A stretch of DNA of 58,345 bases from an uncultured Clostridia bacterium. Its GTDB lineage: Bacteria > Bacillota > Clostridia > Christensenellales > UBA3700. The position numbers were made by a program, and so were the translations under genes. The stretch is taken from assembly GCA_947038565.1 (NCBI GenBank), contig CAMQWP010000011.1, positions 1 to 58,345 of the forward strand. Direction: 5' to 3'. Positions 10,310-17,555 of the stretch are shown here, piece after piece. Under the pieces are notes generated by a model. That model made no database searches. It was not told where the DNA came from and saw only the letters and a list, made by a program, of their open reading frames with translations. Position 1 is the first letter of the stretch, and each line of letters begins with the position of its first letter.

Positions 10310-12046
10310 TTAAGTCAAACTTTCGGCAATAGGGCCAAGTGCAAGTGCTGGGAAAAAGCTCAATGCACCAATAATTAGTATTACAAAAATTAACAACACT
10401 ACAAACATTGTATTGCTTGTGATAAGCGTACCGTCAGTTTTAGGTGTTATTTTCTTCTTCGACAAGTTATTTGCTAGGAATAAAGTAGCGGTCATAGGCA
10501 CAAACCTAACGAGCAACATTATAAATCCTCCTACCACATTTGTCCATGTTGTATCCGCCGCAAAGCCTGCGAATGCTGATCCGTTATTATTAGCAAGCGA
10601 CGCGAATGCGTACAATATCTCGCTAAAGCCATGTGCACCATCATTAGTAAGCCAGCTCGGTGCAATAGTCAACATGACTGTAGACGCTGTACCTATGAGT
10701 AAGCATAGAACTGGAGTTAGTATGATAAGGCAAACCATCTTCATATCAAAGCTACCGATTTTCTTACCTAGATACTCTGGAGTTCTACCTACCATCAATC
10801 CTGCGATAAATACTGTAAGTATCGCGAATCCTATCATACCATAAAGACCGCTACCGACACCACCGTAAACGATTTCGCCGAGCATCATCAAGAACAACGG
10901 CACCATACCGCCTATAGAAGTAAAGCTATCATGCATAGCATTAACGCTACCGTTTGACGCTGCGGTAGTAGCTACTGCCCACAGTGCTGAACTGCCTACA
11001 CCGAATCTAGTTTCTTTACCTTCCATATTACCTAGTGAATGCACACCGTCTATCGTAACGCCACCTAAGAACTCGTATGTAGTGCAAAGTACTACACTTA
11101 CGATAAAGATAACACTCATTGCTTTTAATAACGCTACACCCTCACTCTTTTCTCGTACTCGAATACCGATCCTATTCCTGACACCAACGTCTTTATTATT
11201 GTTTTTGAATGCAAACCCAAAAGTAAAGCACAAGCCGACTGGTATAAGTAAAAGTGACAAGCTCTGGAGCAAGTTAGTAAATGCTGTTGGGTTTTCAAAA
11301 GGGAATGCTGAGTTTAGACCAAAGAAACCACCACCATTAGTAAACAGTTGTTTTATAATGATCTGGCTTGCTGCTGGACCTAAAAGCAAACTTGCACTTC
11401 CGCCCTCGAGTGTCGAGTAGTCGACCTTACCAAGCATTGTTTGAGGCACGCCTTCAGCGATAAGACATATTGCTCCGATAAAACAGATAGGCAACATGAA
11501 TAAAATAATCCTTATTATATCCGACCAAAAGTTACCGATAGTCTTTTTCTCTTTTCTAGCAAAGCCTCTTATCAGTGCGAATAACACTGCTATGCCGACC
11601 GCACCTGATACGAAGTTTTGTACAGTCATGATCAGCATTTGCGATAAGTAAGTGACGCCCGTCTCGCCAGCATATGCTTGCCAGTTCGTATTGGTCACAA
11701 AGCTAATTGCTGTATTGAATGCTAGATCCCAACTCATGCCATTCACGCCGTTAGGGTTTAGTACGAAAAATGATTGCAACATCAAGAACGCAAAAGAGAA
11801 AGCTATGCCTATCACACTAAATAGTAATAAATTGAATACGTATTTCTTTATAGTCATTTCTTCTTTTGGTTTTGTTCCTATACACTTGAATATAACATTC
11901 TCGACTGCTGAGAAACTTTTTCTAGCGAATACTGGCTCACCTTTATATATCTTATAAAAGGCTTTGCCGAATACATACCCGCCAAGCATCAACAGTGAGA
12001 AAAATATAATATCTTCTAGTATAGTAAAAATAATTTTTTCTGTCAT
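10310..12046 (-). CDS. kdpA: KdpA, potassium-selective channel subunit
   Basis: KdpA selects and binds K+ at the membrane. The 578-residue protein has about ten hydrophobic segments and four filter-like loops: [33 protein letters not shown] and NNGSAFAGF. These correspond to the four SKT-type pore repeats of KdpA. GGAGATTATCAA precedes the ATG. The gene follows kdpF by 32 bp and is followed by kdpB after 10 bp. Length and motifs are normal for the family. Confidence 0.97.
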   Translation of the reverse strand: MTEKIIFTILEDIIFFSLLMLGGYVFGKAFYKIYKGEPVFARKSFSAVENVIFKCIGTKPKEEMTIKKYVFNLLLFSVIGIAFSFAFLMLQSFFVLNPNGVNGMSWDLAFNTAISFVTNTNWQAYAGETGVTYLSQMLIMTVQNFVSGAVGIAVLFALIRGFARKEKKTIGNFWSDIIRIILFMLPICFIGAICLIAEGVPQTMLGKVDYSTLEGGSASLLLGPAASQIIIKQLFTNGGGFFGLNSAFPFENPTAFTNLLQSLSLLLIPVGLCFTFGFAFKNNNKDVGVRNRIGIRVREKSEGVALLKAMSVIFIVSVVLCTTYEFLGGVTIDGVHSLGNMEGKETRFGVGSSALWAVATTAASNGSVNAMHDSFTSIGGMVPLFLMMLGEIVYGGVGSGLYGMIGFAILTVFIAGLMVGRTPEYLGKKIGSFDMKMVCLIILTPVLCLLIGTASTVMLTIAPSWLTNDGAHGFSEILYAFASLANNNGSAFAGFAADTTWTNVVGGFIMLLVRFVPMTATLFLANNLSKKKITPKTDGTLITSNTMFVVLLIFVILIIGALSFFPALALGPIAESLT

Positions 12047-12078
12047 TTGATAATCTCCATTAATAAAGTTATTTTTAA

Positions 12079-12168
12079 TTATGATTTATCGCTCGTAAAT
12101 AGCTTATAAAACAAAAAGCATACTAACGCTAATGTAATCACGCCAGCAATGATAGTAATAATAGTCAT
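12079..12168 (-). CDS. kdpF: KdpF, 29-residue membrane peptide
   Basis: This small frame starts at 12168 (MTIITIIAGV) and ends with TAA at 12079. It encodes one hydrophobic helix of about 22 residues and a short charged tail (KLFTSDKS), the pattern of KdpF, a lipid-like stabiliser of the KdpFABC complex. It lies directly before kdpA, the standard order. Its ATG overlaps the stop of the upstream TPR gene as ATGA, so its translation is probably coupled to that gene. The assignment rests on position, size and the membrane helix. Confidence 0.85.
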   Translation of the reverse strand: MTIITIIAGVITLALVCFLFYKLFTSDKS

Positions 12169-12500
12169 TTAGTGATACCTCCTAGATCTTTTAGTCCCCA
12201 ATCCACGTCCACGAACCCATCATATCTAAATCCGCAAGTCCTCATAAGGTTATGCGATGATGCGATATAGCTTTGGTCCATAAAACAAGATACACGATAG
12301 AACTTCGACGCCTTTTGTCTTACGCCTTCTTTCTCGTAACATATACCTAAAAGATTATACACCTGAGGGTTCTCGACATCCATTACAAGCAATGTCGCAA
12401 GTAAGGCATGAGCCTTTTCAAAATCATTTAGCAATATTAATTTCTTAATCAATGCTATCTTATCAAATATATCATCATTGTTACCCAGATAAGTTTTCAT
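12165..12500 (-). CDS. TPR-repeat protein leading the kdp operon
   Basis: This 111-residue cytoplasmic protein is composed of alpha-helical tetratricopeptide-like repeats. The clearest one is AHALLATLLVMDVENPQVYNLLGICYEKEG followed by a second helix pair ending near RTCGFRYDG (shown here only as landmarks). There is no signal peptide or membrane segment. GGAGGTAGTTCAT precedes the ATG at 12500. It is the first gene after the kdp promoter and overlaps kdpF by four bases, so it is stoichiometrically tied to the pump. TPR proteins are usually scaffolds. A role in assembling the pump or linking it to the short KdpD is plausible but inferred. I know of no equivalent in the E. coli operon. Confidence 0.8.
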   Translation of the reverse strand: MKTYLGNNDDIFDKIALIKKLILLNDFEKAHALLATLLVMDVENPQVYNLLGICYEKEGVRQKASKFYRVSCFMDQSYIASSHNLMRTCGFRYDGFVDVDWGLKDLGGITK

Positions 12501-12548
12501 ATGAACTACCTCCTACAGTTATCATATTCCTATTTGCATTAATAAACC

Positions 12549-12585
12549 ATTATGATTTTACCAATATGTATTAAGATTGTATTAA
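12549..12585 (-). promoter_or_regulatory. Candidate KdpE box and kdp promoter
   Basis: On the minus strand two copies of TTAATACA are spaced 11 bp apart (12567-12585). This is the direct-repeat spacing bound by OmpR/PhoB-type response regulators such as KdpE. A CATAAT -10 box follows at 12549-12554, with no good separate -35 element, as expected for an activator-dependent promoter. The site lies between the kdpE terminator and the TPR gene. The sequence is seen directly; the function is inferred. Confidence 0.5.
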
Positions 12586-12603
12586 TTTTCGGTAATTTGG
12601 CGA

Positions 12604-12642
12604 TAAAAAAACTACCTCCGTTAGATATCTAACAGAGATAGT
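12604..12642 (-). terminator. Strong terminator after kdpE
   Basis: A near-perfect 16-bp stem at 12611-12642 is centred on GTTAGATATCTAAC and is followed on the minus strand by seven T residues. It separates the kinase-kdpE unit from the structural kdp operon, so the two are transcribed separately. Confidence 0.88.
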
Positions 12643-12669
12643 CATATTTTAATCAGTTTATTATAGTTA

Positions 12670-13356
12670 TTATTTCATTTTATTCATTCTGTAACCAACG
12701 CCCACATCAGTACGGATAAGCTCTTCCGAATACGGATCACTTTTGATTTTCCTTCTAAGTCCCGCCATGAATACGCGAAGACCGTTTGAGTCATTGCCAC
12801 CCGTTCCCCACACTTTTGATATGATAAAGTTATGAGTTAGCGTCTTGCCCAAGTTCTGTGACAGCACGCATAATATCTTGTATTCATAGTTTGTTAAATG
12901 CACTTCATCGCCCTTTACTAACACGCTATGACTGGAAAAATCTATCGTCAAATCGCCATTTTCAAATACACTCTCCGACGCACCTTCCACGCTAACGCTA
13001 TACCTAAGTATTGCTCTTATCCTCGCCATCAGCTCAGCGGAATGGAACGGCTTTTGCACATAGTCATTCACTCCAGCGTCAAGGCACTTTATTTTCTCTT
13101 CTTCATTATCCCTTGCACTAACTACGATAATAGGTAATTTCTCGTTATAACTTCTTATGTTATTTACGACATTTAGTCCATCAAGATCAGGTAATCCTAG
13201 ATCAAGAAGTATGATATCTACGACATGCTTCACTGCAAAATTTATACCGTCTAAAGCAGTGGAAACAGTATGCACAGTATAACCCTCTTGCTTTAATGCA
13301 ATTTTTAATAGATTTTGTATCGACCTATCATCCTCGATTATTAATACTTCAGTCAT
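12670..13356 (-). CDS. kdpE: KdpE, OmpR-family response regulator
   Basis: This 228-residue DNA-binding regulator activates kdp transcription when phosphorylated. The receiver domain (residues 1-115) has the acidic pair D9/D10, the phosphoacceptor D52 in LLDLGLPD, and the conserved lysine in NDYVQKPF. The C-terminal winged helix (about 130-228) ends in RTDVGVGYRMNKMK, the usual OmpR/KdpE ending. The start at 13356 (MTEVLIIEDD) follows GGAGAAATGAT; an upstream in-frame ATG at 13434 lies inside the kinase gene. It begins one base after the kinase stop, so the two are translationally coupled. A strong terminator follows. Confidence 0.93.
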   Translation of the reverse strand: MTEVLIIEDDRSIQNLLKIALKQEGYTVHTVSTALDGINFAVKHVVDIILLDLGLPDLDGLNVVNNIRSYNEKLPIIVVSARDNEEEKIKCLDAGVNDYVQKPFHSAELMARIRAILRYSVSVEGASESVFENGDLTIDFSSHSVLVKGDEVHLTNYEYKILCVLSQNLGKTLTHNFIISKVWGTGGNDSNGLRVFMAGLRRKIKSDPYSEELIRTDVGVGYRMNKMK

Positions 13357-13357
13357 A

Positions 13358-14440
13358 TCATTTCTCCATAGGCAACGTAAATTCGAAAACGACCTTGCCT
13401 TCATCAGTATTTCGTGCGGATATCTGTCCGCCATGAGCCGTTATTATCAGTTTGCAGACCGCAAGACCTATACCAAAGCCACTTTCATTATTTCTATCTA
13501 TAGTAGTATAGTACATGTCAAATATATGCGGTAGATCGGTATCAGCTATTGCTTTGCCATCATTTGATATCCTAAACACAGCATTCTCAGCAGTGTCCCA
13601 CACTTGTATCCATATATTGCCGTCATCTTCAGTATGCTTGATAGCGTTGTTTACGATATTGCCGACTGCTTGCATGATAAGCGTTGCGTCCATTGGTACA
13701 AGTAGTAGATTCTCTGGCATGTAATAGGTTATCTTACGATTTCCCAATACGCCTTGCATATTCCTTACTGCTTGAGGCAATATCTCTTCTAGTGCCTCTT
13801 TTTCTTTCTTAACGGTAAGCTCCGCACTGTCAATCCTAGAGAGTGCTAATAGATTCTCTACCAGCCTGATCGTCCAATCCGCTTTGATAGTGATATCGGC
13901 AAGTACTTCATCTCTGTCCGCGTCGCTTATGGTATCATTCTCAAGCAATATCTCCGCTCCGTTTTTAATAGTAGTAAGTGGAGTGCGTAGGTCATGCGAT
14001 ATACTTCTTAGAAGTGTTACTTTTAGCTGATCTTTCTCAGACGCACTATTTAGCTTTTCTTTTTCTTTATTAAGCATTATTACTTGCGACATTCTCTTTT
14101 TGAACTTAAACATTATAGTACTAGTGATGATACTCACCGCAAACATTAATACGAAAGTGACTAGATACATCTTATCATTAAACTGTAGCGAGTAACGCGG
14201 GGTCGTGAAGAAGAAGTTGTACCCGAGTACGCTCAATAATGACAGCACTGACGAATATACATACCCTCTAGTGAGTAACGCCGTGGTTAAAACGCCTAGA
14301 ACATAGATAATAATAAAGTTCAAATCCTTTAATTTAAAATAATCCAACAAATAGCATATACCCGTACAGACTGCAAAAGTCGATAAGGTGATAGTTATAT
14401 CAATCAATATTTTATGGAATTTCTTCTTTCTATTTATCAT
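13358..14440 (-). CDS. KdpD-type sensor histidine kinase: membrane domain plus kinase core
   Basis: This 360-residue kinase starts at 14440 (MINRKKKFHK) behind AAGGAG. Its N-terminal membrane part has about four helices and carries the KdpD DUF4118 hallmark YNFFFTTPRYSLQF at about residue 74. A coiled linker leads to the H-box LLRSISHDLRTPLTT with H149, then the N-box NIVNNAIKHT and the G-boxes GFGIGLAVCK and HGGQI. It therefore carries exactly those KdpD parts missing from the short KdpD at 5898-7424. It should autophosphorylate and pass phosphate to KdpE, encoded one base downstream. It could equally be called the C-terminal half of a split KdpD. The pairing with the short KdpD is inference. 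Confidence 0.9.
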   Translation of the reverse strand: MINRKKKFHKILIDITITLSTFAVCTGICYLLDYFKLKDLNFIIIYVLGVLTTALLTRGYVYSSVLSLLSVLGYNFFFTTPRYSLQFNDKMYLVTFVLMFAVSIITSTIMFKFKKRMSQVIMLNKEKEKLNSASEKDQLKVTLLRSISHDLRTPLTTIKNGAEILLENDTISDADRDEVLADITIKADWTIRLVENLLALSRIDSAELTVKKEKEALEEILPQAVRNMQGVLGNRKITYYMPENLLLVPMDATLIMQAVGNIVNNAIKHTEDDGNIWIQVWDTAENAVFRISNDGKAIADTDLPHIFDMYYTTIDRNNESGFGIGLAVCKLIITAHGGQISARNTDEGKVVFEFTLPMEK

Positions 14441-14617
14441 ATATTTCAGCTCCTTATTTACTAAGACTGGCAAGTATCTATATTATCATAGACATTATAG
14501 CATAATAGATTATCTTTTGAACATAAATTTTGATTATTATTTCCTAAAGCCTTTGATACGCTTTCAATTTAATATATATCTTATTTCATACCGATATCAA
14601 TATCTACGGTAACGCTG

Positions 14618-15496
14618 TTATAGTACTTTGATACTGAATGCGTATATTTTTTCTTCTCGTGGCGGTAATGTCATAAGACTCTCTTTCGCACATAGTTCTT
14701 TGCTCGCATTTGAATAGTCAGGAAGTGACCACCATGGCTCAATACAAAGATAACTACCGAATTGTTTATGCGTCCAGAGTGCGAGAACTGGTATATTCTC
14801 GACATCAACTTCTATTGATACGCCATTTTTGCGTACGACAGTCACTGTCTTGCACACATTTTTAAGGATAATCGCATCGCTCTCGAACAAACTTTTGCTT
14901 AATTCTATACGATCGAACTTACCATAATGCACTAGCTTATCAATATATACATTGCTTTGGTCGCCTAGATACCGCTCCCACTCATATTCATCGTCAAATA
15001 TTACTTTATTGCCACTAATATCAGTGCCGAACTCACTCTCGACGCTGTCTAACTGCAATGCGGGGTGTCCACCAATACCAAAATACATGGATTTGTCATC
15101 AAGATTGATTATTTTATAATCGACATTTATTCGGTTATTTATGATTTCAAAAATCGCTATTGCCTTGAATTTAAATGGATAAACTTTAAGTGTGTTTTCA
15201 TTATAGCTAAATTCTAAAGCTAATTTGCACTTTGTATTTTCTACTAGTTCAAACTCGTTATACGGGCATAGACCATGTATTTGCATGTCATATCGTTGCT
15301 CTTCATGTGTATAAAACCCGTCCTTTAATCTACCTACAAACGGGAATATGAATTTATCCTTGCCAGTCCATGACTTGCTATCACCTTGCCATAATATTTC
15401 TATATTTTTTTGCTTATCAATTACGTTATTTAGCGTTGCTCCGAAACTATCTATTTCAACTCTCAAAAATTCATTTTCTATATTCAATATTGACAT
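14618..15496 (-). CDS. Aldose 1-epimerase family protein (LacX-like)
   Basis: This 292-residue cytoplasmic protein has the galactose mutarotase fold of the LacX branch, which interconverts alpha and beta sugar anomers. The signatures are the N-terminal FGATLNNV...NIEILWQGD, PFVGRLKDG, a substrate His in QIHGLC, GGHPALQL near the middle, and ALWTHK...YLCIEPWWSLPD in the last third. AGGGAG precedes the ATG. It is transcribed alone, 178 bp upstream of the kinase gene and with no sugar operon around it. The exact sugar is unknown. Confidence 0.88.
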   Translation of the reverse strand: MSILNIENEFLRVEIDSFGATLNNVIDKQKNIEILWQGDSKSWTGKDKFIFPFVGRLKDGFYTHEEQRYDMQIHGLCPYNEFELVENTKCKLALEFSYNENTLKVYPFKFKAIAIFEIINNRINVDYKIINLDDKSMYFGIGGHPALQLDSVESEFGTDISGNKVIFDDEYEWERYLGDQSNVYIDKLVHYGKFDRIELSKSLFESDAIILKNVCKTVTVVRKNGVSIEVDVENIPVLALWTHKQFGSYLCIEPWWSLPDYSNASKELCAKESLMTLPPREEKIYAFSIKVL

Positions 15497-15684
15497 GCGA
15501 CACTCCCTTGTTTTATGTTATTTTATACATTATACACCATTGTAGATATTTATTCAAGGTTATTGACGTATTTTGATCTGTAGATTTGCATATCTTAATC
15601 AAGCGTGAAGGCGGAACTATAACGCAAATTATCTGACAATAACCACTATTCTACATGCTACAATCAGCATATCCAAAGCAAACA

Positions 15685-15739
15685 CAAAAAAATACCGACT
15701 AGTAAAGGATTTCATTATCCAAGACTAATCGGCTCTTTT
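15685..15739. repeat. Dispersed hairpin repeat, copy 1
   Basis: A copy of the hairpin family built on an arm like GACCGACTAG, an inner AGGAT...ATCC pair and a T-rich tail. It lies between the ferredoxin gene and the epimerase gene and can terminate transcription. One arm has changed (a C-A mismatch), so this copy is slightly decayed. Other copies are at 17320, 21794, 44730, 46814 and 48120. Confidence 0.75.
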
Positions 15740-15866
15740 GTTTACTGCTCATTTCATATTGATATACTTATTTTATTTTATAAATGTATAAAACTTTTCT
15801 TTACTAGTTAGTAGTTGTATATTTAGTTAATACATATTTAAAATATATTCAAAATATTATATTTAA

Positions 15867-16562
15867 TTAATCTAATACATTTCCGTCTATACTCACTACG
15901 AATACACTCCATGGTATCATCTTACCGCTAGCTTTCAAGGCATTCTTAACTGCGGTCTCCAATCCGCCACAGCAAGGTACTTCCATGCGTACGATCGTAA
16001 CTGATTTTATATTATTTTCACTTATTATTTCAGTTAGCTTGTTTGTGTAGTCACCATCATCTAGCTTAGGACAGCCTATAATTGTTATTTTATTACGCAT
16101 AAACTTATTATGAAAGTCACCGCAAGCAAACGCACTACAGTCGGATGCGATTAATAAATTTGCATTATCAAAATATGGTGCTTGTGTCGGTACAAGTTTT
16201 ATCTGAATCGGCCATTGATTTAGCTCTGACTGAGGGGCTACACAAGTATTAGTTTGCACCTCTTTGTTATCGCTAGCCTTGCGATCAATACGATTTCTCG
16301 AGATTTTTTTTGATAAAGTTCCTGGACAACCGCACGGTAATTTGGGTGCGATCTTACTATCATCTTTTGCCATTTCGTCCATAAAGCTTATCGCACCGAC
16401 TGGACAAACAGGCAAGCAATTGCCAAGTCCATCACAGTAGTCTTCTCTCACTACTTTAGCTTTACCATCCACCATTTCTATTGCCGACTGCTTACATGCT
16501 TTAGCACAAAGTCCACAGCCAATACACTTTTCGTCATCAATAACAATAATTTTCTTATTCAT
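15867..16562 (-). CDS. Two-cluster ferredoxin-type protein, FrdX-like partner of Hcp
   Basis: This 231-residue iron-sulfur protein has two [4Fe-4S] motifs in its first 60 residues: CIGCGLCAKAC and CDGLGNCLPVCP. Two or three further cysteine groups follow (CGCPG, DCSAFACGDF, IGCPKLDDGD, EVPCCGGL), which suggest an additional cluster domain. GGAGGATGTATA precedes the ATG. Proteins of this build accompany hybrid cluster protein in anaerobes and probably feed it electrons. It is divergent from the Crp/Fnr gene. Its promoter carries the same operator at the same distance from the -10 box as hcp (44996-46540), which supports shared control. Confidence 0.85.
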   Translation of the reverse strand: MNKKIIVIDDEKCIGCGLCAKACKQSAIEMVDGKAKVVREDYCDGLGNCLPVCPVGAISFMDEMAKDDSKIAPKLPCGCPGTLSKKISRNRIDRKASDNKEVQTNTCVAPQSELNQWPIQIKLVPTQAPYFDNANLLIASDCSAFACGDFHNKFMRNKITIIGCPKLDDGDYTNKLTEIISENNIKSVTIVRMEVPCCGGLETAVKNALKASGKMIPWSVFVVSIDGNVLD

Positions 16563-16592
16563 TATACATCCTCCTGTTGCTTATTATATGTA

Positions 16593-16634
16593 ATTATAGT
16601 ATACTAATAATAAAAAAGCTGTTGTATATACAAC
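16593..16634 (-). promoter_or_regulatory. Crp/Fnr (HcpR-like) operator and ferredoxin promoter
   Basis: The perfect palindrome GTTGTATATACAAC lies at 16621-16634, and TATAAT (minus strand) at 16593-16598. The palindrome centre is 29.5 bp from the -10 box, equal to about -41.5 from the expected start, the classic class II activator position. The site also lies 15 bp before the Crp/Fnr start codon on the plus strand, so that gene is probably autoregulated. An identical arrangement precedes hcp. Confidence 0.8.
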
Positions 16635-16648
16635 ATTTATGAGGGTTT

Positions 16649-17302
16649 ATGGAAAATACATATCAAAAAATAATGTTCAATCCGCTTTTTGCTGGAATAA
16701 ATACTAGTGACTTCAATGCACTGGTTACTTGTCTACATGCTAAAAGCACCAAATACACAAAAAACGAAATGATACTACTTTCTGGCAACAAGATCGACCA
16801 CATTGGCATAGTTGCTAGCGGTAGGGTCAAAATATATAAAGAAGACTGGAACGGAAATCAAACTATTTTAACTGAAATTCCTACTAATGGTATTTTCGGT
16901 GAAGTATTCGCTTGTGCAGGTATCGACAAAAGCCCTGTCACAATCACCGCTAGCACCGATTGCGAAATCGTATATTTTGACTTTAACAAGGTATCTAAAC
17001 CTTGCTGCAAAGCGTGCACTTTTCACATGATACTTATAGAGAACATGCTTAAAATAATCGCAAATAAGAATCTAATGCTTAATCAGAAGTTAGACATATT
17101 GTCAAAGCGAACACTTCGAGAAAAGTTACTGTGCTTTTTTGAGTATCAAAAGAAGGACTCAAATAAATTTACTATCTCATTCAATAGAGAAGAACTTGCT
17201 AGCTATCTATGTTCAAATAGGAGCGTAGTTTCAGCAGAGCTTTCAAGAATGCAAAAAGATAATATCATTGCATACTCAAAAAATGATTTTGAAATATTGT
17301 AA
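16649..17302 (+). CDS. Crp/Fnr-family regulator, probable HcpR-type
   Basis: This 217-residue regulator has an N-terminal cyclic-nucleotide-binding-type beta barrel (about 15-115, with GEVFACAG in the position of the phosphate loop). A dimerisation helix follows, then a C-terminal winged helix (about 168-217) with the recognition segment SNRSVVSAELSRMQ. Cysteines C119, C120 and C123 form a CCKAC motif before the dimer helix; such clusters occur in clostridial members, but their ligand is unknown. The ribosome site is a GAGGG. It is divergent from the FrdX-like gene with an 86-bp gap that holds the shared operator. By context it senses nitrosative or redox stress and activates the ferredoxin gene and hcp (inference). 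Confidence 0.88.
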   Translation: MENTYQKIMFNPLFAGINTSDFNALVTCLHAKSTKYTKNEMILLSGNKIDHIGIVASGRVKIYKEDWNGNQTILTEIPTNGIFGEVFACAGIDKSPVTITASTDCEIVYFDFNKVSKPCCKACTFHMILIENMLKIIANKNLMLNQKLDILSKRTLREKLLCFFEYQKKDSNKFTISFNREELASYLCSNRSVVSAELSRMQKDNIIAYSKNDFEIL

Positions 17303-17319
17303 GCAATAGACTAAAACGC

Positions 17320-17373
17320 AAAAAAAGACCGACTAGCTTAGGATTTGATTTTCCTATACTAGTCGGTCTTTTT
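17320..17373 (+). repeat. Dispersed hairpin repeat, copy 2 (terminator of the Crp/Fnr gene)
   Basis: The best-preserved copy. Its 15-bp outer stem (AAAAAGACCGACTAG and its complement) encloses an inner TAGGA/TCCTA pair and ends in TTTTT. It lies 18 bp past the regulator stop codon. Confidence 0.88.
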
Positions 17374-17555
17374 CGTACTTATTATCATCCGAGTACCGCA
17401 TACTCATCACGCTAAGTTGTATTGAATATTATCTATAGGTAGCCTACTATATCTTGCTAAACTTACAATTATGTAATTATCAAGCGATATCTTAAGCATT
17501 TTTAAGTATGATAATATCGTTATAATATATTTATTACATTGCTTGATCAGGACTA

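Noticed and set aside
12501..12603. A c-di-AMP (ydaO-type) riboswitch before the kdp operon
   Set aside because: The leader is only about 100 bp and lacks the conserved elements and a terminator; the direct repeats fit a KdpE box better.
16649..17302. Calling the regulator Crp with cAMP as ligand
   Set aside because: The cAMP-binding phosphate-loop residues are not clearly kept, and the operator-target pattern fits an HcpR-type role.
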